From Pratylenchus scribneri (Eukaryota > Nematoda > Chromadorea > Rhabditida > Pratylenchidae): 64,000 bases of DNA. The DNA is taken from NCBI GenBank assembly GCA_030063045.1, contig JAQSEB010000203.1, positions 620,001 through 684,000 of the forward strand, written 5' to 3'. The translations under genes were made by a program, and so were the position numbers. Below, in pieces: positions 44,057 through 53,418 of this stretch; position 1 is the first letter of the stretch, and the number at the start of each line of letters is the position of its first letter. The notes beneath the pieces are model-generated. The model did no database searches and was not told the DNA's origin. It saw only the letters and a program-made list of their open reading frames with translations.

Positions 44057-47000
44057 ATGGATTGGCTAAATTCTCTGCAAAATGGCAAAATTAAACAAAT
44101 TATGACGACTGCTCAAACTGGGGCCCAACTTGTTTCGACGATTAACCAATTTAGACAAGGATTTTCTGGACAAAATGAAGAAACATCGGTCATTCAACGC
44201 GCACAAAATGAACTCACATTTACTTCACCTACTGCCGCCGCTGATTCGACAACAAACCAAAATTTACACGGGGAATTCAGCAAGGAGGTTTAATTATTAA
44301 TTATTGCAATTAAAAAATCAATCAGCAATTCTTTGCAGTTTTTGAAGGAAATTGTTAAAAAATCGCCCGCACTTTTGGAAGAACCCAATCCGGCAGATGG
44401 ATGCACCCCACTGTTGAATGCGGTGAAACGGAATAATTTCAATGCCGCCATCCTGCTGCTCTCTCGTGGCGCAAATGTTCATGCGGTGGATTTGTCCGGT
44501 AACACCGCACTACATCACGCAATTATGGCCAGATCCCCGCAAATGGTGAAATTGCTTCTCCTGTTTCGGGCCAATCCAAATGCACAAAATAATGCAGGGA
44601 AGGAGGCAATTGCGCTCAAAACAAGGTTTACTGGGAAATTATTATTAAAATTTTTTGTTGGAAATACTGGAGAAACTATTCAAATATAGTATAAACAATT
44701 CTCCCGACAAAAAAGTCGAATGAGTGCATTGCATTGCACAAATCGATATGAGCAAAAGCCAAAAAGTTAAGGTCTCAAGAAAATCAAAAAAACCAAAAGT
44801 TATCTGGTCCCTTCTTTTTGTCTAACCTCGATAATTGAATTTTTTCCTGGATTGTAATTTGCATAACACCCAAAAGCCTTAGATTTGGGTTTTGCAGATT
44901 GCAAGATTGGTTTTGAACTGACGGTTTCGGCTTATATTAAAACTAATTAAGGTTGGCTGGTAACTTAAAAGAAACTATATCGTTTGGTTGCATATTCAAA
45001 AATTTTATACTTTTTGAACCATTGAAAAGACTAGTTATATTTTCTTAAGACCAACCATAAATTTTTGGTTTTGTTTTGGTAATTGGAGCACTGAATAAAA
45101 TTTAATTCTTCACAGTCAAACAGGCCCGGCGCCAGGGGCATAGCTCGGCAAGGGGGGGGGGGACATCATGGGTGGCTGCGTGGTTGGTGGTAGGGGAGTT
45201 CCACCCTAATCTTTCATGCGTAGTCCCTATTTCGGATTTTTTGCGCCGCAGGCGAAAATTTGGAGCCAAAAACAACCCCGCAGGGTAAAATTTGACCAAA
45301 AAATGGCCGCGCAGCGAAAAATTTTCCAATTTTTCCGAAAAAATTTTCAATTTTTTCCTTCCTCCCCCTGCTTAGTGCGTGGTTCCCGCCCGGTAGATCC
45401 CCTGAGTGCTGCGTTGTGGGGGGGGGGGGGGGGGACGGTCCCCCCCCCCCCCCCTTGCCGAGCTATGGCCAGGGGGGTGCAACTTGGGGCTCGGGCTCCC
45501 CCCCCCCCCCAAAAAAAATCGGGAAAAATCCGGAAAAATAGGGGTAAATTGGAAAAAAAAGAGGAGAAAATATAGGAAAAAGTGTCGGGGGATCGCCCCA
45601 AAAACCCTATGGACCCCCCCCCCCCCCCCCCAAAAAAATTCCTGGCTCCGGGCCTGCAGTCAAATATCAAATTATTAAACCCAAGTCCCAAACCATTCAG
45701 TTCTGAAGTGGCCGAACTTCTTTCCCACATTCGGGCGCATGCCGAAAACGGTGTAATCGATTCAAGTGATAAAGAACGAGTTGGAAGTGCCAAAATGTTG
45801 CAATCCAAATGTGAACAAATCAGACAGGATCAGGCAATTCATTATCAACGCTCAAAAACGGCGGAGGAAAAGTCAAATTCAATCCGGATGCTTTCCCTGG
45901 ATGGCGGCGGCATTCGGGGGCTTGTGCTAATTCAGGTTACTTCTTCACAGAAATAAATAAAGGAAAATATTTAATAATTTGACGAAAAAAAACCAGTAAA
46001 AGTAAACCACTTAAAAATGGCGGAAAGATTTTTAATAAAAATAACAATTTAATTGGTTTATCCTCCAACTAACTAAGCTTATACCCGACCTAACCCAATC
46101 GATATACCTTGTCAAAACATAACAATTGATAATGTTTTGGCTTAAAGTTAGTTTTCCAACCAAAAACCAGAATATGGTTTTTGGTTTAAACGGTTTAATA
46201 ATAGCCTTAATTTTTGATCAAAACCATGACAAAATATAAACCAAACGAAGCGTATTTATGAGAGCAATTGGGTATAAGATTCGGGGGCCGGGGCCTAGGA
46301 CAAACCATTGAACCGTAATTTAATATGTAATAATTTTTGGTTCGGTTATCGGTTTTTCATCAAATTAAATATTATCCATAAAAAAAAATAATAATTTATT
46401 ATTAAGATGCTAATGGAATTGGAGGAATTGAGGGCATATGGACAAGACGGCAAAAAGACAAGAACAGCGGGCAGCCGAAAGACTTTTGTGCAACGAAATT
46501 TCGATTGGATTGCTGGGACGAGCACCGGAGCGGTTAATAATAAAATATTAATTAATTAATTTTTTTAAATAATAATTTAAATTAACTACAAAAATTGATC
46601 ATATCCAATGTTTGTTTCTTTACAGATTTTGGCACTTGCTCTCGCCGATGGAACTCAATTGATTGATTGTTTGCGCCTTTATTTGCGGCTCAAGGATGAG
46701 ATTTTCTGCGCCACAATTCGACCATATCCATCGGAATGCATTGAAGGATTTTTGAAGGAACAATTTGGAGCAAATAGAAAAATGGCCGACTTGAGATCCG
46801 GCAAAACTCGGTTATTCACAAAATTCTTAGGAAATAATTAAAACCAATTTTTTAGTGTTTTTGTGACGGCCACAAAAGCGGACCAAATCCCAATCAAATT
46901 GGTCCTATTTCGAAATTATCGCACACCATTCAATCCACATCCGGAATATGAACCAGAGAAAATGCAAATTTGGAAGGCGGCAAGATGTTCAAGGTGGGCA

Positions 47001-48519
47001 TTTTAGTTCCCATTTCCCATCAATAATTATATTTCCCTTATAAAAATAATAAAATCAATTTAGTCAAAAAGTGTTCCATTGCTTTTACATTCCTGGTCAA
47101 AAATTTTACTTTTTATTAATTTACCCTTAAATCTTTGAATTTTTGGAGTCGAAAAATAATCATTTTGATGCCATAAACTTGGCAATTTGGGAATTAGATT
47201 TAGGGTTAGGCCAGTCCTTAGGCTGGATATGAATCTTAATAAAGCCAAATTCGCAATTTGATATAAATGGCTACAAAAATTAAAAATTTTTTAAAATGCA
47301 ATGATTTTATGATTAAATTAATTGCCATTTTAAACCCATAAAAATTTGATTAGATGTAAGTTATGGGACTAGAAAACTATCCTTCGAATATGGCCAATAC
47401 CCCAACATTCATTCAATTCCACATTCAGTGCGGCACCAACCTATTTTTCAAGCGTCAATGGGATTATGGACGGCGGGTTGATTGCCAACAACCCTGGGGC
47501 CACACTTTTACTGGAATTGTCACGGCAAATTGATGCAATCAAAGCCAATTTGGTTGGTTTTTTGAGCACATTTTAATAAAAGAATTCAACCTAAACACAG
47601 TTAAATGCCGAACGAATCCCGGATTTGGCCTATCTCCTTTCGCTTGGCACCGGCAAAACACCGGAAGTGCCAATTTCAGTGGCAGATGTGGATTTGGGCA
47701 AAGGATTCAGCGTTCAGTCGATCATCCAAACTGCAAATGCCCTCAGCAATTTGAAGTCCATTCTCGTTGAACAGGTAAAAATAAATATTATGGAGCCGAT
47801 TTTAATTTTGCAATTGACCAATAATAGTGTAATGGCAGACATTGTTGTAATTTGTGGGAAATTTTCATTTCCTAGCTGGTAAATCTATTTGGAATTGACA
47901 AAACTGAGTAGTACTTAAGTATTTGTCATCAGGATTTAAAATTTATTTAGAAATGTTGAATTTTTCATTTATGATTGTAAAAAATGATGAAATAATATTG
48001 TTTTTTTTGGGTTTAGTATCTTCCAATTACCAATTTTAGAGGTAATATAGAGGATAGGGTGTTTTTTTTTGTTAGAAAAATCTGCTGGCGATTAATATTT
48101 AAGTACGAAATATTGACACTAACAAATCGATTGCTCTAGATTAAGGCGCTTTGATAAGAACATATTGAAATTAAAATCGGCTGAATCAAATATTGTTTGG
48201 GTTATGATATGAATTAATTGGAATGTAAATTTTAGTTGGCAACATCGGATGGTCAAGTGGTGGAAACATCCCGGGAAATTGCTCATTCTCGGAATGCTCC
48301 CTATTTTCGGTTGACTCCATCCCTTCAAAGTGACATTCAGCTGGACACCGTGAACAACACACAACTCATCGACATGCTTTGGAACACAAAAGTAACAAAA
48401 AAAAAATATTCAAAATAAATATACAAAATTTATTATTGCAGATTTACATGCGCGAAAAATGCTCAACTGAATTGTTGGCGCTGCTAACTTTGATGAGAGA
48501 ATTTGAACGGGATGATTAA
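44057..48519 (+). CDS. Calcium-independent phospholipase A2-like protein (ankyrin repeats plus patatin domain)
   Basis: Exons seen: 44057-44287, 44339-44625, 45660-45935, 46407-46532, 46626-46810, 46856-46993, 47429-47552, 47601-47774, 48236-48391 and 48442-48519. Exon 2 holds ankyrin repeats (DGCTPLLNAVKRNNFNAAIL, GNTALHHAIMARSPQMVKL). Exon 3 has MLSLDGGGIRGLVLIQ, the patatin oxyanion loop. Exon 4 ends with DWIAGTSTGA, the GxSxG nucleophile elbow. Exon 7 has VNGIMDGGLIANNPGA, the DGG catalytic Asp. This is the group VI iPLA2 layout, a lipase cleaving membrane phospholipids or lysophospholipids. Joins from exon 3 on keep phase; the exon 2 to exon 3 join is off by the phase I can assign, so an exon or another acceptor may be missed there. 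Nested hAT-type elements fill that intron and abut exon 3. Confidence 0.88.
45113..45664. mobile_element. hAT-type element, outer (45121-45656), inserted at an intron 3' splice site
   Basis: Termini CAGGCCCGGCGCCAGG and CCTGGCTCCGGGCCTG. CAGTCAAA is repeated at 45113-45120 and 45657-45664. The target CAG|TC is the acceptor of the iPLA2-like exon that begins at 45660, so the insertion duplicated the splice acceptor and left a copy directly at the exon. Interior is C/G-run-rich. It is itself interrupted by a second element. Confidence 0.88.
45131..45475. mobile_element. hAT-type element, inner (45139-45467), nested in the left end of the outer one
   Basis: Termini CATAGCTCGGCAAGGGGG and CCCCCTTGCCGAGCTATG. 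GCCAGGGG is repeated at 45131-45138 and 45468-45475. It landed inside the left terminal repeat of the outer element and is therefore younger. Ends are related to those of the element at 33568-34193. Confidence 0.88.
45963..46374. mobile_element. Palindromic MITE, GGTTTAAACGGTTTAA family (iPLA2 intron)
   Basis: Ends AAATATTTAATAATTTGACG and CATCAAATTAAATATT; interior TTGGTTTAAACGGTTTAATA and GACAAACCATTGAACCG. Confidence 0.7.
47145..47280. mobile_element. Palindromic MITE, GTGTCGAAAA family, degraded copy
   Basis: GAGTCGAAAAATAATCATTT with GATGCCATAAACTTGG on the left; the right side is largely lost. It lies in an iPLA2 intron. Confidence 0.45.
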
Positions 48520-48755
48520 ATGAATGAAAGAATTTGCTGGTCAATCCCCATCGATTCCTATATTTACATTTTTTAATCCCAATAATAATGTAGTTTTATT
48601 GAGTATGTTCATTTTTTTAAAAATATATTTTTATATTTGCAATAAAAATATGTCGCTTTCTTTTCCCATTTTGATCATTTTCGTATCCATTTCGTATAAA
48701 TTCATTATATCTTCCGCCGTCATAAATTTTAATACCTGCGCATTAATTAATTTAA

Positions 48756-50419
48756 ATGATTAATTTTATATTAAATTTTAGCCTTCAAAAATGTTCCAAA
48801 TACGTCGTTTTTCTTATCGATTATGGGCCAATAAAGTTAGCAGCAAAGCATCATTCTCAAATTGGCACAATTCAAGCGCAATATGGCCAAATTTTGCAAA
48901 TCCAGGATTGCCGGCCTCATTGGAATATCAAGAATCGACAGGTTTTTTTATGAATAAAACTGGTTACAAAAACAAAATAAATCCAAAAACCATAGAATAA
49001 ATTAAAATTCATTTAAGCTAGACTAGCGCTTTTCCCTAACATCTTTATTCTCTACCCTGCCGTAACCATATAGAGTAAAACTCCTGACTGAGGTCAGCGG
49101 GTCAAAGTTTAGGGCAGGATTATGGCTAGGGTTAGGGTCAGGATGGGATTTAAAGGAGTGAATATCGCAAAACGAAGCGACCTAAAAAATAACTAGTTGG
49201 GAAAAGCGCTAGTGTTACGTTCATTTATTCCAGATTGGCCATCAATTTTGCACCGAAAATTATGACATTTCTTCTCCCATCGATGATAACACAAATTCTT
49301 CTTCACCAATTTCATCAATGGCCGAAATGCCAACTTCAATTGAACAAAATGAACAACCAGCAGAAACATTCGATGGTGCAAATTCCACTTCGCCAATTTC
49401 ATCTCCGGCAGAAACACCAACAAATACTAAACAACTTCCAATTCCCTACATCAACAAATTATACAACGAATATTTTATGTGGAACAATTTACATTCAAAT
49501 AAAAAAATGTTAAATCTGAAATTGCACAAGGGAAAAAATGGACAAAAATTCTTCCGAATTTGGGTATCATTTTATACAAAAAATAGAAAATTTTCTTACT
49601 CAATTCCAGTATTTCAATTATACTACTCAATTTCGGTTGAATTTTGCAAACATTTTAGTCCCTGAAGATGCCTATACATTCATCAATAAAATGGATGAGC
49701 TCGTCAGGGAATTGGCGGATCAAAAATTTATTCTTCAAGGTTTGCTTGTGTCCAATTATTTTATAGTTTCAATAACGACTCAATCAACGTCACATAATTC
49801 GTAAAATTTTTACAAAATCGAATCAATTTTCAATTATTTTGGGATTATGGACGAGTCAAAATGAAAATGGCTTAATTGCAGTTTAGGTACCATTCATAGT
49901 TTAAGCAACCAAATTTAAATTTAGGCACCTTTCAACTTTATGAAAATTCATCAAAAATGTATTACAAAAAAAGTTCCTTGTATTACAAAAAAAATGCCCA
50001 TCCGGGATCCGGCCTTTAAGCCTAAATCCTAGCCTATAAAACCTATTTTACAAATTTCTCCCTTTATAGATAATGTCGACCAATCCAAAAATGTGAAAAG
50101 ACAAACTTTTGAAACGATGGGCAAATTCCACAAATTCCAACTAGAATTATTCTTCTTTCCGAATATGGACAGAAATGAGAGCAGAAAACAGTTATGCATT
50201 ATTCGACTTTGTGCATTGAATTTGGAGCTCAATAAAATTTCAAGTTTGTTTCTGCCGTTGGAAGCATTGCTTTGGCTGCGTGAACACATGGTCGATATGT
50301 TAGTGAGAGATGATGGGACAGAGACAATTTCAAAGGAAGCACCGGCCAAAATACCAAAACAATTTCTGATGAATGGACTAGTACTTAAGAATAAAATGAA
50401 GAAATTGATGGATGAATAA
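48756..50419 (+). CDS. Single-module paralogue of the 39.7-43.3 kb repeat protein
   Basis: Exons: a first exon ending at 48941, then 49234-49563, 49610-49739 and 50070-50419 (stop). Exon 2 starts with a Ser/Thr/Pro-rich linker (about 60 residues) and then LYNEYFMWNNLHSNKKML with NLKLHKGKNGQKFFRIW; exon 3 has NILVPEDAYTFINKMDELV, giving repeat A. Exon 4 has FHKFQLELFFFPNMDRNE and FLPLEALLWLREHMVDMLV, repeat B. The start is unresolved: a frame from an ATG at 48756 joins in phase, whereas another ATG at 48791 gives a presequence-like MFQIRRFSYRLWANKV but joins out of phase. PUR-like fold is a guess. A MITE sits in the first intron. Confidence 0.65.
49022..49216. mobile_element. MITE with CTAGCGCTTTTCCC ends
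   Basis: ACTAGCGCTTTTCCC at about 49024 and GGGAAAAGCGCTAGT ending about 49215. Interior has CTAGGGTTAGGGTCAGG-like sequence. It lies in the first intron of the single-module gene. Target duplication not clear. Confidence 0.65.
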
Positions 50420-50647
50420 GATGAAGAATATGCAATTTTGTTGAAAATGTTTTGAATATAATAATAAATTTAATTAAAAATTTTCCAATTTTACTTTAAA
50501 CAATTTTGTTTTATTCCAAATTTGAATATCGATTATTTATTTATGCAAATTTCATCAATATTTTTTTTCTTTTAAGTTCATTTGAGTATTTTGTTGAATA
50601 ATTTATTTGCAAAAGTTTTCAAGCGACAGAAAAACAACAACCAAAAA

Positions 50648-50740
50648 ATGATTATTGATTTATCCGCTGCTTCCGATGATGGGCTGGCCTTGATCCTGAT
50701 GAGAATGCCAGTTAAAGAATTGTTGCTAACTTGCACTCAG
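50648..50740 (+). pseudogene. F-box-like first exon, orphaned
   Basis: MIIDLSAASDDGLALILMRM followed by PVKELLLTCTQ and a GT at 50741. The spacing fits an F-box (L..DxLxxILxRxPxKxLLxxC). No continuation was found: beyond about 50800 lie a palindromic remnant and a TIR element. Probably a gene remnant, though an alternative continuation in the GC-rich region beyond 51.2 kb is possible. Confidence 0.35.
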
Positions 50741-50913
50741 GTTTTAATTTTATTTTTATGGAATAAGAAATGAATTAATAAGATATTTTTACAATTAATT
50801 GCCTTAAAGTTTCTCAAAAATTGTAAATCAGAAAAATTTTTGATAAACCATAATTTCGGACTAAACTAAACGAAAATTACACATTACATTAGGTAGTAAA
50901 AAATGGTTTATAG

Positions 50914-51095
50914 GTTTATTCTAGAGTAGTTCAAAGTCGGTTACTTAACCGAATTTTGGCAAAACCCGGTTTTGGGAAAAGTCGGTTTCGGTTTTTCCTA
51001 TTTTCAGTTATTTTGAGCAAAATTTCCCAATTTCGGTTTGAAAACACATCAATTTTCTCAAACCGAAACCGACTTTGAACTACTCTAGTTTGTTT
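50914..51095. mobile_element. hAT-type MITE (50922-51087), TAGAGTAGTTCAAAGTCGG ends
   Basis: TAGAGTAGTTCAAAGTCGG at 50922-50940 and CCGACTTTGAACTACTCTA ending at 51087 form a perfect 19-bp inverted repeat. Flanking GTTTATTC and GTTTGTTT agree at 6 of 8 bases. Its TAGAG ends and GTTTAT-like target resemble the element at 41254-41479. Confidence 0.78.
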
Positions 51096-51239
51096 TGCAT
51101 TCACAAAACATATACCCAAACCCAATTAGATAGAGCTGGTGTAGAGATGATCTTGGGCGATGAAATGCCCTCAACCCCTACTTTCCACATATCCCAATAT
51201 TATGAATTAAGATGTTCGAAAATATATTTATTATTCATA

Positions 51240-52060
51240 TTGTATTGAAAATGTGATGGGGAGAGAAGGGCCAAGTCTAGCTTAGCTAGCGGAGGATCGG
51301 GAACGGCAAAAGCGGACGACCACAAGACTGGTTCGTTCTCGCCATTCCCGAGTCCCGTCGCTGGCTGGGCCAAGGACTCCGCCCCTCGGCATCCAATGGG
51401 GCAAAGGGGATTTATCATCTAAATTCCAATTCATCTTCCAATTCCAATTTCTCCTTCTTTTCCAACAATCCAATCCAATCGGCCATTTCCATTTCCATTC
51501 GCTACAATCACCTCTCCCTCTTGATATGACGTCCTCGCTCATGATTCTATCAAAATTGTCCCTGACTTCTTTCGCTTCTTTTCTTTCTTCGACAACAGCA
51601 ATGGCCGCCAATGCGCAGAGAACAGCTTGATGTTGATTCTCTTCTTCACTTCCACTTCTCTCTTTCTTCTTTCTTTTTTCTCTTCTCTTTTCCATCGCGG
51701 AGCGCTGATTGATGATTTGGCCGGCGGCAATAGTGACGAGCGTTCAAGCTGCGAGGCGATGTCTGGGAAAGAGGTCAAGTGCACATTCAAATCCTCTTCT
51801 GTTGACATTGGCGTGCATTTTTGTGGGGCAATGGGCACTGGCTGGGTGAGGCTCCTCTCTTCTTCCCTTCACCATTCCTTCTTCATTCATTCTTCATTCC
51901 ACAATTTCGTGTTGGCTTGGCTTCCTTCATGTCCAATCATCCTTTCCTTCCATCATTTCGTTTTTCCTCATTCATTCGTTCATTTGATCACTTCATTCTT
52001 CTTCATTTTTCATCCAGTCGAGTCCCCAAAAATTTCCCGAATGTTCTCCCAAAAAACAAT
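51240..52060 (-). other. GC-richer block with overlapping open frames
   Basis: Base composition rises clearly against the flanks. On the minus strand two long frames overlap (51282-51695, Lys/Glu-rich then Trp-rich; and 51539-51838, starting MPIAPQKCTP with STEEDLNVHLTSFPDIASQL). The second looks more like protein, but neither matches a family I know. Plus-strand frames here are Phe/Ser-rich and probably shadows. It could be a real exon of an unknown gene or 5' flank of a gene. Confidence 0.3.
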
Positions 52061-52224
52061 ATGAATAAAACAATTTAGTTCCAAAAAGTGTCTTCCAAAA
52101 TGTTTTTGTTTAAACATGGGATATTGGGATTAAAATAGGCCAACTTTAAGTTTACAAAAAAGATTAAAATAACAGGATAAATGAATCAAAGTTGGTCTAG
52201 ATTTTTCCCAAAAATGTTTTAGTT

Positions 52225-52325
52225 TAGTATAACGAGTTTAAAAGTAAGTCAACTTAATTACAAAATAGTTCAATTTGACAATTAATAATGAGAAAGTTGG
52301 CTTAAATTGCTCGTTATACTTATGA
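52225..52325. repeat. Short inverted repeat
   Basis: AGTATAACGAGTTTAAAAGT with AAGTCAACTT on the left; AAGTTGGCTTAAATT and CTCGTTATACT on the right. Probably a small MITE or its core. The AAGTTGACTTAAAT motif recurs to about 52380. Confidence 0.5.
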
Positions 52326-52569
52326 TTCACTATCGTATTTAAGCTAACTTTTAAAATTATTAAAAGTTGACTTAAATATGCCTAATTTACAATTCCGTAC
52401 TTTCTAGCTAATTATCCAAACAAAAATAAAATTAATTCGAGCAAAGCGGACAATTTGGCGGCACAAGGCTCAATTATTCTGGCTGAAGTAGTGAATAGTG
52501 TAAAAGGTTTAATTATTAAAATTAGGTGTAAAATTTAATTTTCATGAAATGTGCAATGGATGGTTAACA

Positions 52570-52647
52570 ATGGCGGCCCACAAAACGTTCATAATCAAGC
52601 GAAAATTGGCCAAGGCACAGAAGCAAAATCGACCGCTTCCTCCTTGA
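52570..52647 (+). pseudogene. Ribosomal protein eL39 fragment
   Basis: The frame reads MAAHKTFIIKRKLAKAQKQN then RPLPP and a stop. That is the first half of eL39, whose family starts with HKTFxIKxKLAK and continues after the KQNRPxP motif with a Trp-containing stretch. Here a TGA stands where the Trp codon should be, and no GT donor precedes it. A broken copy or 5' fragment is likely. No intron and no upstream promoter are evident. Confidence 0.65.
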
Positions 52648-52906
52648 CAATATTGAAGGTTTAACATATATGATAAATAATGAGGGATAGTAGAGAATAA
52701 AATAAAAGGTGAAAGCTTTCGGATAATTTGTCGAAAAAGAGATTAAAAGCATAAGCCTAAACACATGGTGATAAATATAAATAAGCAATTAACACAGTTT
52801 GTAACCAAATGATATTGGTTATGTGAGAATGAACATAAGGTTTACAAAACACAACACAAGTAACTATTTTAGGCAAACCATGAATAAACTAGACAAACTA
52901 TAATTA

Positions 52907-53045
52907 CAATTCATCCAAATCTAAATCTTCCACAAAAGTGTCTGCTATTTTGGTCCCTTCTTTGGACTTAAAATTATTCCAAAAATAGGGCATCTTTTCC
53001 TTCAATAATTTTTCGTAACGAGGAGGTGAACCTATTATCTAATAT
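52907..53045 (-). CDS. Possible last exon of an unknown gene
   Basis: After an AG (CAAATATTAG) near 53040 the minus strand reads GSPPRYEKLLKEKMPYFWNN and then a short acidic tail ending DLDLDEL before a stop near 52905. Its amino-acid composition looks coding. No upstream exon was found because the gypsy element begins just beyond. It might be a host gene end, or part of the retroelement. Confidence 0.3.
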
Positions 53046-53418
53046 TTGCAGGATGATGACATATGACCAATGGAGGATGATGGACAATGGCTGGGAATAA
53101 TGGATGAGCGCATGCAGGATGGTTGTTGGTTGGATGGACAATGGATTGATGGCCCTAGCATGGATGGATGCAGAAGCAAAGTAATTTAAATAAAATCCCG
53201 AATTTAAGTAAGGTGGTATAATCAGTGAAGAAGAGAAAAACTAAGACATTCTACCAGTCGAGTTTTGGGTTATTTCTAATAATTAAAACAATCAAGCTTA
53301 GCATAATTGGAACCTTAAAATCGGTTTCAAATGTGCTTTAAATTGGGATATTTAAAAACATAGCAAAAATTTGGTCTGGTTGTACTGTTTTAGTTTCAAT
53401 TCTTCACTGAATTAGTGG

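Noticed and set aside
45216..45808. Several long frames, Gly/Pro-rich, on both strands
   Set aside because: They are translations of poly-G and poly-C runs inside the nested hAT elements; one runs on antisense into the iPLA2 exon.
53040..53170. GGATGATGGACAATGG-type repeats as a functional array
   Set aside because: Short, irregular ATGG-rich tract; it looks like ordinary slippage.
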